The notes: generated from the letters alone by a model not told the origin. Shown: positions 1-8,466, counted from the first letter of the stretch. The stretch is 52,982 nucleotides of DNA from Gammaproteobacteria bacterium (GCA_029863705.1 JAOTUU010000005.1:1-52982); one strand, 5' to 3'. Numbers and translations: made by a program.

Positions 1-566
1 GGAATGTCGTAAGACTTGTGCGCCGCCACCTTGAGGTTTTCAAAGTCGAACACGGCCATCGGCTCGGCCAGGTCCTTTTTCGCCCCTTCCAGAGACAGCG
101 GCTTGTCGGTGAAGCACACAAATACCAGGCCATGAACGGTATCGACCGAGACGGCCTTGAGACCGTACTCAGACTTGTCGAAGTCGTCCGGCATATTGCG
201 CGCTGCCGTCAGATTACCGTCGATGTCGTACATCCAGCCGTGGTACGGACACACGAACTTACGGGTGCTGCCTTTGGACTCGAGGCAAACCAGTGAACCA
301 CGATGGCGGCACACGTTGGCAAAGCCTTTGAGGATTCCGTCACTGCCTCGGACGATGATCGCGGACTCGTTTGCGACGTTCAGCACCTTGAAATCACCAG
401 GCTCAGGCAGCTCGGACTGATGGCCGGCAAGAATCCAGTTGCGGGTAATTATCCGCTCGAGTTCGAGCTCGAAAATGGCCGGATCGGTGTAGAAGCGCTG
501 GTCGAGCGAATAGCCCTGCTTGTGGCTGGAGATCAGCTCCGCAATAGTTCGGGTGTCTTGACGCAT
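1..566 (-). CDS. Rieske non-heme iron oxygenase, alpha subunit (partial, C-terminus off the window)
   Basis: The minus strand is open from an ATG at 566 to the window edge, giving 188 N-terminal residues of an aromatic ring-hydroxylating dioxygenase large subunit. The Rieske [2Fe-2S] signature is complete: CRHRG supplies Cys86 and His88, and CPYHGW supplies Cys106 and His109. The flanking GFANV and MYDIDGNL segments are typical of the family. An AAGG sits directly before the ATG. The catalytic mononuclear-iron domain lies outside the window, so the substrate cannot be read. These enzymes hydroxylate or demethylate aromatic or other organic substrates with O2 and a separate reductase. The aromatic-acid-type MFS transporter and flavin reductase a few kb away fit aromatic catabolism, but that link is inference. 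Confidence 0.9.
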   Translation of the reverse strand, partial: MRQDTRTIAELISSHKQGYSLDQRFYTDPAIFELELERIITRNWILAGHQSELPEPGDFKVLNVANESAIIVRGSDGILKGFANVCRHRGSLVCLESKGSTRKFVCPYHGWMYDIDGNLTAARNMPDDFDKSEYGLKAVSVDTVHGLVFVCFTDKPLSLEGAKKDLAEPMAVFDFENLKVAAHKSYDI

Positions 567-657
567 CCTTAGAAAACTTTTACTCGGCAACTACCTATTC
601 TCAGTCTAAATCTGTTGGCGTAGCTTGGGAAGTGAGCTAGAAAATAGAGGTGCTACT

Positions 658-1269
658 GTGTCCACTCACTCAGGCGGCAGTCATCTCATCGAGATCGACA
701 CCAGCGCGCCAATCTGGGACCGTTTCTTCACCGTTGCCCCATTGGTTCTCATAGGCACTACAGATCCGGACGGCGCTCCCGACCTTGCGCCCAAGCACAT
801 GGTTACGCCGATGGGCTGGCAAAACTATTTTGGTTTTGTCTGTACGCCAGCGCACTCGACTTGCAGCAATATTCAACGCAGTGGCGAATTCACGGTCAGC
901 TACCCGAAGCCATCCCAGGTTCTGTATTCGTGCCTGGCCGCATCGCCCCGGCGCGAGGTCGGTGACAAACCGATTCTCGACTGTTTCGCGACGTTTCCAG
1001 CGAAAAAAATCGAGGGGCAATTTATCGAGGAAGCGTATTTGTACTTCGAGTGCAGGCACTTCAAGACCATTGATGGTTTCGGCTCGAATTGCCTGATTAC
1101 CGGCGAAATTATTGCCGCATATGCAGATAGCGAAGTGTTGCGTGCGAATGAAATTGACGACCAGGAACTCATCCACAGCTCGCCTTTATTCGCCTACCTG
1201 GCACCCGGACGCTTTGCGGCTATCGACAGATCGAACGCCTTTCCCTTCCCTGCTGACATGAAAAAGTAA
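658..1269 (+). CDS. Flavin reductase-like (FMN-binding split barrel) protein
   Basis: A 203-residue cytoplasmic protein of the flavin-reductase-like family. The N-terminal half carries the split-barrel pattern VLIGTTDPDGAPDLAPKHM, followed by a GFVC segment and the NIQRSGEFTVSYP stretch of the FMN-binding fold. I place the start at the GTG at 658 because AGAGG lies at 645-650, 7 bases upstream; an in-frame TTG at 625 has no such site. It is divergent from the Rieske oxygenase, with only about 90 bases between the starts, and is followed 5 bases later by the M20 peptidase, so it probably leads a three-gene operon. It could reduce FMN for a partner oxygenase, but members of this family also act as FMN-binding proteins with no known reaction. 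Family assignment is firm, role is not. Confidence 0.75.
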   Translation: MSTHSGGSHLIEIDTSAPIWDRFFTVAPLVLIGTTDPDGAPDLAPKHMVTPMGWQNYFGFVCTPAHSTCSNIQRSGEFTVSYPKPSQVLYSCLAASPRREVGDKPILDCFATFPAKKIEGQFIEEAYLYFECRHFKTIDGFGSNCLITGEIIAAYADSEVLRANEIDDQELIHSSPLFAYLAPGRFAAIDRSNAFPFPADMKK

Positions 1270-1274
1270 GGGCT

Positions 1275-2450
1275 ATGGGCAAGGTGTTGGCGGATCGCGT
1301 TCTTGAGTACGTCCTGGGACAAGACGGCTATCTGATCGACTTGCTCAAACACCTGGTCGACGCGGAGTCACCCTCAGCACACCCTTCCAGCCACGGACCG
1401 ACGCGCCACGCGTTCATTGGTGCGCTCAAACAGCTGGGCCTCTATGTGCGCGAGGTCGGCCCACCGGGCGGTCCACGCCACATATACGCGCGATCAGAGA
1501 ACAGGGACAGGCACGGCCGTACGCAACTATTGGTTGGCCATTACGACACCGTCTGGCCGGTGGGAACATTGGCAGAGCGGCCGTTCAGCGTGGATGGCAA
1601 CATCATTCGCGGACCCGGTGTCTTTGACATGAAAGGCGGCCTCGTGCAAATCGCTCTGGCATTGAAGGCTATTCAGTACCTCAATCTCGAGGTCGTGAAC
1701 ACGCCCCTCATATTTGTGAACGCAGATGAAGAGATCGGCAGCCGCACGTCTACACGATATATCCGCTGGCTGGCACGCCATGCAGACCGCGCCTTCATCC
1801 TGGAACCAGCCATGGGCGAGGACGGCAAACTCAAAACCGAACGCAAGGGTATTGGCAAGTTCACGGTGACCGTGTTTGGTAAGGCCGCCCATGCCGGTCT
1901 CGACCCTGAATCAGGCGCAAGCGCCATACTCGAGTTGTCACACGTCATTCAAAAGCTCTTTGCGATGAATGATGTGGACAAGGGCATATCAGTTAACGTC
2001 GGTACCGTGGACGGAGGTATTCAAGCGAACGTCGTCGCGCCGCATAGCACCGCTGTTGTTGACGTTCGCGTTCCGACTATCGAAGACGGCAGGCAAATCC
2101 ACGAACGTATTTTTGCCATTGAGCCTGAGGTAGAGGGCGTCCGCCTGAGAATTGAAGGCGGTATCGGAAGACCATCAATGGAAGCCACGCCGGGTAATCG
2201 GGCGCTGTGGCTGCAGGCAGAAAGTATCGGCGAGGAACTCGGGCTTGAGCTGCATCAGGCCATGGCCGGCGGTGGATCCGATGGCAACACGACAAGCCAG
2301 TACACAGCGACGCTCGATGGACTTGGGCCGGTCGGAGACGGTGCTCACGCGAAGCACGAGTTCCTGTACATCGACAAGACCCTTGAACGCACCGCATTGT
2401 TAACGATGCTGATGCTGGCACCTGCGACTACAAAGCCGGCTTTGGAGTAA
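1275..2450 (+). CDS. M20 family metallopeptidase (glutamate carboxypeptidase-like)
   Basis: This 391-residue protein has the di-zinc aminoacylase/carboxypeptidase architecture. Metal-ligand motifs appear in order: GHYDTVWPVGT, GVFDMKGG, the catalytic ADEEIGS, EPAMG, and a C-terminal His in GDGAHAKHEF. A dimerisation (lid) domain is inserted from about residue 190 to 300. The HYDTVWPVGT form resembles the CPG2-like glutamate carboxypeptidase branch, which removes C-terminal glutamate from peptides or folate-like conjugates. There is no signal peptide, so it is probably cytoplasmic. The next gene, a DUF1611 protein, starts 5 bases downstream; the pair suggests turnover of an N-acyl or gamma-linked amino acid conjugate. 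The exact substrate is unknown; amidohydrolase activity on other N-acyl amino acids is equally possible. Confidence 0.85.
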   Translation: MGKVLADRVLEYVLGQDGYLIDLLKHLVDAESPSAHPSSHGPTRHAFIGALKQLGLYVREVGPPGGPRHIYARSENRDRHGRTQLLVGHYDTVWPVGTLAERPFSVDGNIIRGPGVFDMKGGLVQIALALKAIQYLNLEVVNTPLIFVNADEEIGSRTSTRYIRWLARHADRAFILEPAMGEDGKLKTERKGIGKFTVTVFGKAAHAGLDPESGASAILELSHVIQKLFAMNDVDKGISVNVGTVDGGIQANVVAPHSTAVVDVRVPTIEDGRQIHERIFAIEPEVEGVRLRIEGGIGRPSMEATPGNRALWLQAESIGEELGLELHQAMAGGGSDGNTTSQYTATLDGLGPVGDGAHAKHEFLYIDKTLERTALLTMLMLAPATTKPALE

Positions 2451-2455
2451 ATAGC

Positions 2456-3472
2456 GTGAGCCGAACGGTTATTGGATATCTGGCGCGCATCGCCGATTTT
2501 GACAGCCAGCCGTATGACGTCGAGTTGATCGAACACTCCAACTGGGGAAACGGCGACTATGTAATAGGCCAGATAACCGGCCCGGAAAATGATTTGTACA
2601 ACATCGAAACTCGCACAGGCGAAATGCTGCCGGTAGTCGCCGGGGACAAGGTTATTGGGGCGCTGGGGCGGCGCGCAGGGACTTTGCAAGGTGTCGGCGA
2701 CTACCTGAGCGTGAAGAACGGTCACCTTGATGCGCTAACGAATGCCGGTCTTTTTGGCGCCTACACGTCGCTCTCACAGCTGCTGTCTAAACCCATCTCC
2801 TTGCTGTATCGCGGCCATATCGTACGGCACGGCCGCAAGGTGCAAATGTCTGATTTTGCCGTTCGCAACAAAGCGCGCAAGTTTACCGTCCCCACCATTC
2901 TCATTATCGGCACCTCGATGTCAGCGGGAAAAACTGTTTCCGGCACGCTTGCCTGTAAAATTCTTGTGGCCTCCGGACTGAAAGTCGCAGGAGCAAAACT
3001 CACGGGTGCGGGACGATACAGAGACATCCTGAGCTTCCAAAGGGCAGGTGCATCCCAGATCTACGACTTTGTTGATGCCGGACTGCCATCGACGATTGTT
3101 CCAGAAAAGGAATTTCGTGCGGCGATTCGACCGTTGCTTGGCCTCATCGATGAGCACCAACCAGACGTAATGGTTGCCGAGGCCGGCGCATCACCGCTGG
3201 AGCCCTATAACGGCGCAGCACTCATGGACGAGCTTGGAGATGCAATACGCTGCATTGTCCTCGCCGCTTTTGATCCCTATTCCGTCGTTGGTGTGCAACA
3301 GGCATTCGGTGTTACACCCGATCTTGTAACCGGCCCGGCAACAAGCACAACAGCTGCCTGTGCACTGGTCGACAAGCTGACAGGCATACAGAGCATTAAC
3401 GTGCTCGATCCGGCGTCCGTCCCGGCGTTCCGCGATCTGCTCGCAGAAAAACTCGACAGGGAGTTACGCTAG
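2456..3472 (+). CDS. DUF1611 P-loop protein (DgcN-like)
   Basis: 338 residues, GTG start 5 bases after the M20 peptidase. It matches the DUF1611 layout: an N-terminal alpha/beta domain (about residues 1-130) and a C-terminal P-loop domain with the Walker A-like GTSMSAGKT near residue 160, followed by VAEAGASPLEP. Some DUF1611 proteins act as DgcN, a D-glutamate N-acetyltransferase, and others neighbour L-Ala-D/L-Glu epimerases. Here the neighbour is an M20 amidohydrolase rather than an epimerase/racemase, so a role in glutamate or N-acylglutamate metabolism is plausible but unproven. No signal peptide or membrane segment is seen. The family call is firm; the reaction is a guess. Confidence 0.7.
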   Translation: MSRTVIGYLARIADFDSQPYDVELIEHSNWGNGDYVIGQITGPENDLYNIETRTGEMLPVVAGDKVIGALGRRAGTLQGVGDYLSVKNGHLDALTNAGLFGAYTSLSQLLSKPISLLYRGHIVRHGRKVQMSDFAVRNKARKFTVPTILIIGTSMSAGKTVSGTLACKILVASGLKVAGAKLTGAGRYRDILSFQRAGASQIYDFVDAGLPSTIVPEKEFRAAIRPLLGLIDEHQPDVMVAEAGASPLEPYNGAALMDELGDAIRCIVLAAFDPYSVVGVQQAFGVTPDLVTGPATSTTAACALVDKLTGIQSINVLDPASVPAFRDLLAEKLDRELR

Positions 3473-3631
3473 TCGATGCATCGCCGCGAATCATCACGAA
3501 TCCATCATGTATTCCTCAGGAAAATCACGCTGACTCTGACAGCATAAAATACGTATTGCCCTTTCGATTGTATGCGCCGAATCTGGCATTTGATGTCATA
3601 GCTACTTGAACGACATCCTGGAGGTGCTCTC

Positions 3632-4474
3632 ATGAAAATTCGAAATCTCATAATCGCATTACTACTGGCTGCGCTTGCCGGTTGCTCCTCCTTCTGGCTT
3701 GGCCCTGGTTACGAGAAAGTGCGAGAAGGCTCTTCAAGCAGCCTGGTGGACTATCTCTATCCCGACGGCGAAATTCCCCCGGCAGTCGATGGTAATTTGC
3801 CTTATTTGAGTCTGCCTGTTCGTGTCGGTATTGCGTTTATACCGTCGCGCAACAGCGAAGACATTACTGCGGCAGAAAAACAGGAGCTTATGGAGCAGGT
3901 CGCAGACGCATTCCGCGACCGTGACTATGTCCAGTCGATTCAGTCCATTCCCGAGACCTACATGAAGTCGGCCAGAGGTATCCAGGGAATGAAACAGGTA
4001 GCCGCACTATTTGGCGTCGACATCATGGCATTGGTGTCGTACGACCAGATTTCCTTCTCGGGCGAGCGCGACAGCGCACTGCTGTACTGGACGATCGTGG
4101 GTGCGTTGGCCGTGAAGGGCAACACCAATGAAGTCCAGACCATGATCGATACGGCTGTATTTGATGTGGCAACGACAAGGCTGTTGTTCCGTGCACCCGG
4201 CACGCACAACGAGCAGCGTAATGTTACGTTAATGGACAAATCGCGTGATCTGCGCAAGTTGCGAAGCGCCGGTTTTGTCGCAGCGAACGACGATATGATC
4301 CTCAATCTCGATAAGGAACTGGAGGGATTCCGCGCAGCAGTCGAGAGTGGAGAACGTGCCCAGGTTGCCTGGCGTCCCGGCTCTGGCGGCGGTGGTGGCA
4401 TGACACTGCCGATATTAGCGCTATTGCTTGTCCTCGTGGCTGCCGGCAGGGTGCCTGGTCGTCGGTACAGCTAA
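3632..4474 (+). CDS. Rhombotarget lipoprotein with GlyGly-CTERM-like tail
   Basis: 280 residues preceded by GGAGG (3619-3623). The N-terminus is a lipoprotein signal with lipobox LAGC (Cys18). The middle contains the conserved VGIAFIPSR and MKQVAALFGVDIMALVSYDQ regions seen in the rhombotail/rhombotarget lipoprotein family. The C-terminus is the striking part: a Gly-rich GSGGGGG linker, one hydrophobic helix and a terminal Arg cluster (GRVPGRR). That is the GlyGly-CTERM sorting-signal pattern recognised by rhombosortases, rhomboid-like intramembrane proteases. The protein would therefore be lipidated at one end and processed at the other. No rhombosortase gene is visible in the window. The gene stands alone, with 159 bases of non-coding sequence before it and the convergent MbnH-like gene 17 bases after it. 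Confidence 0.8.
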   Translation: MKIRNLIIALLLAALAGCSSFWLGPGYEKVREGSSSSLVDYLYPDGEIPPAVDGNLPYLSLPVRVGIAFIPSRNSEDITAAEKQELMEQVADAFRDRDYVQSIQSIPETYMKSARGIQGMKQVAALFGVDIMALVSYDQISFSGERDSALLYWTIVGALAVKGNTNEVQTMIDTAVFDVATTRLLFRAPGTHNEQRNVTLMDKSRDLRKLRSAGFVAANDDMILNLDKELEGFRAAVESGERAQVAWRPGSGGGGGMTLPILALLLVLVAAGRVPGRRYS

Positions 4475-4491
4475 CCTGCCGTTGCGAGTGC

Positions 4492-5676
4492 CTACAGGAT
4501 TTGCGGCGCAAGTGGCGCTGCGAGGCTGCCCAGAAAAGCCTCGATCTGTTGCAGCTGACGACGACTCAGGCCCAATGGTTTGGCTTCGTTGTGACCGATC
4601 ATTGCGGGGGGTGCCTCGTTGTAATGGCGTAAGGTTTCAGCGATCGTATTGAACTGGCCTTTGTGCATGTACGGCTCGGTATTTTCCAGGTTGCGCAACG
4701 ATGGCGTACGGAATGCGCCGATGAGCTCTGCTCCGGTGCGGGCGTATCTGAGTTCCGTACACTCCGCTTCAGCGCTATCGCTGTGGTTGCCACTGCAGTT
4801 GAACGGATCCGCAAGCACTTCACGTACACCCGCCACCCGGCCCTTATCCGGAACCTCGCCTGGAAACGAAATAACGCCTGTATTGTGAAACTCATTGTTC
4901 GTTAGAAGCGGGCCATTGTGGCATTGAGTGCATCCTGCCTCGCCGATGAATAGCTGCAAACCAAGAATTTCATCGGTCGAAAGCGCCGCAGCCTGCCCAT
5001 CTTCGTTGCCATCAAGCAGCGCTTCGACATAGTCGTCGAACCTTGACGGCGACGGCATAAGCAGACGCTCGAATGCTGCGATGGCTTTGCCAACGTTGGC
5101 GAATGCAGTGTCAATAGCACCGTCCGCGGCAGGATCAAATACGCCGAACAAGATCTCGTAGTCCTCGCGGTACTCGGGACTTTGCGTGACGAGTTCGACG
5201 ACTTTTACTCTGTCGCTGCCATGCTCATTTGGGTCTTCCAGCGGCGCCAATGCCTGCGACCAGAGGCTGTCTTTTCGACCATCCCAATACAACCATGGGC
5301 TGTAAGCGACACCAACAATGCTGCGCGTATTGCGTTTCGAGCTGGCAACACCTTGTCCTTTCGGCAAACCATCGGTGAATCGGCGCTGTGGTTGATGGCA
5401 GCTTGCACACGAAACTACGCCGTTCGCGCTCATTCGAGTATCGAAAAACAGTTGCTGGCCCAGCTTCGCAGCGCGTGGATTGGCAGCGACGGCGTTCGTC
5501 GGATCCGGTGCCAGGGGTGGCAGGCTGGTTATCCATAAAGAACGCAAAACATCGATCTCGGCTTTTGTCCATGGCGCCGGACTAAGCGGACGGATCTGCC
5601 ATGCGGCGGCGGCCAGCGCTGCTATCGCGAGCACCGCAACGATGGTCTTGCCGGCTTTCTTACGGTCTGTGCTCAC
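4492..5676 (-). CDS. MbnH-like di-heme enzyme (cytochrome c peroxidase family)
   Basis: 394 residues from a GTG whose GTGA overlaps the stop of the preceding gene, indicating translational coupling. It has an N-terminal membrane anchor or uncleaved signal (residues about 9-27) and then a di-heme peroxidase domain with two heme c sites, CASCH and CTQCH. The region QLFFDTRMSANG before the first heme and GPLLTNNEFHNTG after the second are typical of the MauG/CcpA/MbnH superfamily. Members either reduce H2O2 or oxidise residues in a partner protein; MbnH modifies a Trp of a copper-binding partner, MbnP. No MbnP homologue is recognised here, although two small exported proteins are encoded just upstream. 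Subfamily (peroxidase versus MbnH) cannot be settled by eye. Confidence 0.75.
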   Translation of the reverse strand: MSTDRKKAGKTIVAVLAIAALAAAAWQIRPLSPAPWTKAEIDVLRSLWITSLPPLAPDPTNAVAANPRAAKLGQQLFFDTRMSANGVVSCASCHQPQRRFTDGLPKGQGVASSKRNTRSIVGVAYSPWLYWDGRKDSLWSQALAPLEDPNEHGSDRVKVVELVTQSPEYREDYEILFGVFDPAADGAIDTAFANVGKAIAAFERLLMPSPSRFDDYVEALLDGNEDGQAAALSTDEILGLQLFIGEAGCTQCHNGPLLTNNEFHNTGVISFPGEVPDKGRVAGVREVLADPFNCSGNHSDSAEAECTELRYARTGAELIGAFRTPSLRNLENTEPYMHKGQFNTIAETLRHYNEAPPAMIGHNEAKPLGLSRRQLQQIEAFLGSLAAPLAPQIL

Positions 5677-6074
5677 AAATCCAGCGCGATAACAGCAGTA
5701 TCGACTTTGCCGTCGGCCTTGACCGTTACCGACACTTCCCAACGGCCATTCATATGAAAACGCATTCCCTCGAGCCGGTACCGTCCTTCGCCCAGGTATT
5801 CAGTGACACGAGGGCGCGTCGGCATTCCATGATCATGCAAAGGCATCCCACCAAGCACTGAAATCTCGGCCGTCGTGACTGGATCTCCAGTCAACGTGCG
5901 CACACTAAGCACCCAGGTATGAATTTTGTTGATCTCGATCGGATCGAGCTCCGCTTCAAAACTAATTTTGTAAACGCCTCGGCGTGACGACCACTCCCGC
6001 TCGGTATCGGCGGCAAGTACGCTCACCTGCAGCACCAGAACGAGTATTGCGAACCAGGTTAATCTGCTGAGCAT
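5673..6074 (-). CDS. FixH/YtkA-like exported protein
   Basis: 133 residues. The ATG at 6074 shares its first base with the last base of the preceding stop codon, so the two genes are coupled. Residues 1-22 form a signal peptide (hydrophobic run ending VLAADT). The mature part is a small beta-rich domain with the MPLHDHGMPTRPRV segment and a closing RFHMNGRWEVSVTV, the hallmark of the FixH/YtkA-like fold. Such domains are found in copper- and oxidase-related periplasmic proteins, and the HDHGM run is a plausible metal site. Its place between an unknown exported protein and the di-heme enzyme suggests a shared periplasmic metal or redox role. No catalytic function can be assigned. Confidence 0.65.
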   Translation of the reverse strand: MLSRLTWFAILVLVLQVSVLAADTEREWSSRRGVYKISFEAELDPIEINKIHTWVLSVRTLTGDPVTTAEISVLGGMPLHDHGMPTRPRVTEYLGEGRYRLEGMRFHMNGRWEVSVTVKADGKVDTAVIALDL

Positions 6075-6646
6075 CAACTTCTCCGGGATCGACGACTCAT
6101 CACCCAGTAATGGAGTTGAATCGCAATCAATATTGCAATGAACCAGGGCCAATAACCAAAGCCCGTAAAACCAACCTCAAACGGGAAGACGGCACGATAG
6201 ATTTTTTCGGCACGGTCAACATTTGCAGTAACGATGCCGATGTAATCACCCTCTTCGTCGAATGTGTGCACGACAGAGAAAACATCCGGTTCGATCACGG
6301 CCTGCTGGTGAAATACAGTGACGCCGTCGAGATCTTCGATCTCCGCAACGTCCTCCCACCGCGCGAAACGACCTTTGCCCGTGACGTCTTTGATAATTCG
6401 AAAATCAATGGGCACGTCACCTAGTTCGCTGTGCAAATACTCCATGACAAATACGGTTTCCGTTGCGTCGGGCAGGTCCTCGCAATATTCATTGTGGCCG
6501 TCGGAACGGGGCTGGTAGATTTTGAAATGTCCACGGAGGTAGTTGACCTTGATCACACACAGGTCACCCTCTTCTACAACGCCACCGTGAGACAGCACCG
6601 CGGGTGATGTAAGCAACAAAAGCAAGAAGACAATTGATCTCGGCAC
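6074..6646 (-). CDS. Exported membrane-anchored protein of unknown function
   Basis: 190 residues from a GTG at 6646, chosen because AGGAAA lies 6-7 bases upstream and the start gives a clean signal peptide (hydrophobic run ending AVLSHG). An upstream in-frame start at 6682 would overlap the transporter gene and spoil the signal. After cleavage the protein begins with His-Gly-Gly. It has two Cys in the soluble part (DLCVI and EYCEDL) and many acidic residues. A single transmembrane helix (GYWPWFIAILIAIQLHYW) and a basic tail RRSRR close it, so the domain would face the periplasm. It is not recognised as a named family. It begins 10 bases after the MFS gene and ends overlapping the FixH-like gene, making it part of the same transcript. 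Confidence 0.65.
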   Translation of the reverse strand: MPRSIVFLLLLLTSPAVLSHGGVVEEGDLCVIKVNYLRGHFKIYQPRSDGHNEYCEDLPDATETVFVMEYLHSELGDVPIDFRIIKDVTGKGRFARWEDVAEIEDLDGVTVFHQQAVIEPDVFSVVHTFDEEGDYIGIVTANVDRAEKIYRAVFPFEVGFTGFGYWPWFIAILIAIQLHYWVMSRRSRRS

Positions 6647-6656
6647 AGCGTGTTTC

Positions 6657-7964
6657 CTACCTAAGGTGCAGGCGATAAGCAATGATCGCGCTTATGGCCA
6701 GCGGCACAGCGAAGATGTAAAAGTTTGCAGCCATATCGAGACCACCGGCAATCAAGTAACCGGCAACAGCCGGGCCCGCAACCGCACCGAATCGGCCTAA
6801 GCCGATAGACCAGCCAATGCCGGTGCTGCGCATCGACGTCGGGTAGGCTTTGGCTGCCGCGGCGTACAGCCCCGTAAACCCGCCCTGCTGCAGAAGGCCA
6901 ATGATAAAGATCAAGGTAAGCAGAAGATCAATATCCCCAGGCATCGCGGCAAAAATAACCATGAAAACGGAAGCAGAGAACATCAACGTAAAGACAATAT
7001 TCGTCAGTTTCCACCGTGTAGACAAGATACCGAGTATCCAGACCCCAATAACTCCGCCAAGGTTGAAAAGGAAGAAAGCTTCACGGGCATCTGCCGCGCT
7101 GAAACCGGATTCTTCAATCAGCATCGGAATCCAGCTCAGCAGAAAATACAAGGCACTAAAGGCCAGGAAAAAAGTCGTCCAGAGTGTCAGCGTAACCTTG
7201 CGGTGTTCCTTGGCCAGCAGTTGCGACATGACCTGGACCATACCCAACGATTGATTCTGGTGCCGCGGCTCGACATCCGGCATTTGTAGCAAGGAATCCC
7301 TATTGAGCTTGGCCAGTATTTTGTTTATTCGTCGCAATGCGTCGCTTGGCCGTCGCTCCAGCAGGTACTTGAGTGACTCGGGAATCAGCAACCATGCGAC
7401 CATTCCCATCGCCAGCGTAGTAGCACCACCAAACCAAAACATGCCGCGCCAACCATAGTCCGGCAGTATCAGGCCGGCAGCGACCGACGTGAGCATGGCG
7501 CCCAGCGCATACCCCGACGTCACGAAAGTTACCGCCAGTGATCTATATTTTTCCGGGCTGTATTCGGCGGCCAAAGTTGCCTGGCTCGCAAGCATGACTC
7601 CGGCGCCCAGACCGCTGATGAAACGCAGCGCGATGAATTCCATAAGCGTTGTTGCATTTGCAGTCAGCAGGATCGATACGCCAACGACAATGATGCTGAC
7701 TACGATCACCTTGCGCCGCCCTACAATGTCGGAGATTGGTGCCAGCAGCATCGCGCCCGCCACCATACCGACCAGCGCGAAGCTGAAAATCCAGCCGACT
7801 TTATCTGCCGGCAACATCATCTCGCGCGAGACCTCTCCAGCCACGACCGCCATCGCGATGATGTCGAAACCGTCAAGCATGTTGAAAAACATGCACAGCA
7901 CAACTACGAGAACTTGCTGACGGCTGATCTTGCCGTTGTCGATAACGTCCGTGATAAAACTCAT
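6657..7964 (-). CDS. MFS transporter, aromatic acid:H+ symporter (AAHS) type
   Basis: 435 residues with 12 predicted membrane helices in two halves. Helix 1 contains the DGFD motif (FNMLDGFDIIA) that marks the PcaK/BenK-like aromatic acid:H+ symporters. The loop between helices 2 and 3 carries the MFS signature DIVGRRKV, and GWRGMFW precedes helix 6, as in AAHS members. It starts 1 base after the MarR gene stop, so regulator and transporter share an mRNA. A MarR regulator, a nearby Rieske oxygenase and a flavin reductase support uptake of an aromatic or other weak organic acid. The substrate itself is not readable from sequence. Confidence 0.85.
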   Translation of the reverse strand: MSFITDVIDNGKISRQQVLVVVLCMFFNMLDGFDIIAMAVVAGEVSREMMLPADKVGWIFSFALVGMVAGAMLLAPISDIVGRRKVIVVSIIVVGVSILLTANATTLMEFIALRFISGLGAGVMLASQATLAAEYSPEKYRSLAVTFVTSGYALGAMLTSVAAGLILPDYGWRGMFWFGGATTLAMGMVAWLLIPESLKYLLERRPSDALRRINKILAKLNRDSLLQMPDVEPRHQNQSLGMVQVMSQLLAKEHRKVTLTLWTTFFLAFSALYFLLSWIPMLIEESGFSAADAREAFFLFNLGGVIGVWILGILSTRWKLTNIVFTLMFSASVFMVIFAAMPGDIDLLLTLIFIIGLLQQGGFTGLYAAAAKAYPTSMRSTGIGWSIGLGRFGAVAGPAVAGYLIAGGLDMAANFYIFAVPLAISAIIAYRLHLR

Positions 7965-7965
7965 G

Positions 7966-8412
7966 TCAGTCGCCCGCCGCTTGCTGCTCGAGGGCGGCCA
8001 CTATCTGCTTGAGCCCGCGCAGCGCCGACGTCCAGCTAGCGGCGTCGACCGTCTGCTTCAGCTCAGCATATGTCGATGCCACGCGCGGCATAATTCGAGC
8101 TTCGAGTTCCTTACCGGCCTCCGTGACGTATACAGAGACCTTGCGACGGTCTGCATCCGAGCGGCGCCGTCCGACGAGATCCGCCTTCTGCAGGCGGTCG
8201 ATAACACCGACCAGGCTCGGCGGCGGTATCAATGTCAACGCGGAAAGTTCGCGAAAGGCTATGCTGTCATGCTCCCACAGCACACGCAGTACCCGGCCCT
8301 GCTGCTCAGTAAGATCGAAATCATTGAATATCTTACGGAATCTTGGCATAACCGCGTCCAGCGCACGGTTTAGCATCATTGGCATGGAGCCGCTGAATTG
8401 GTCTATTGCCAT
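7966..8412 (-). CDS. MarR family transcriptional regulator
   Basis: 148 residues with the winged-helix MarR fold. The recognition region reads LTLIPPPSLVGVIDRLQKADLVGRR, and the wing has the family pattern RRSDADRRKVSVYVTEAG. Flanking helices (about residues 1-30 and 115-145) would form the dimer interface. MarR proteins usually repress their own promoter and a divergent gene until an aromatic ligand binds. Here the protein leads the operon for an AAHS transporter and faces a divergent flavin reductase 54 bases away. That gap holds a perfect 15-base palindrome, so auto-regulation and control of the divergent gene are likely. The ligand is unknown. Confidence 0.88.
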   Translation of the reverse strand: MAIDQFSGSMPMMLNRALDAVMPRFRKIFNDFDLTEQQGRVLRVLWEHDSIAFRELSALTLIPPPSLVGVIDRLQKADLVGRRRSDADRRKVSVYVTEAGKELEARIMPRVASTYAELKQTVDAASWTSALRGLKQIVAALEQQAAGD

Positions 8413-8431
8413 CGCAGAATATCCATTAACG

Positions 8432-8446
8432 TATTAATTATTAATA
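8432..8446. promoter_or_regulatory. Putative MarR operator palindrome
   Basis: The bases TATTAATTATTAATA form a perfect 7-1-7 inverted repeat between the divergent MarR and flavin reductase starts. The surrounding 30 bases are almost entirely A/T, unlike the flanking genes. A single symmetric site of this kind in a short divergent spacer is where MarR dimers usually bind. Binding is inferred, not shown. Confidence 0.5.
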
Positions 8447-8466
8447 TATGAATAAAAACAGTCAGA

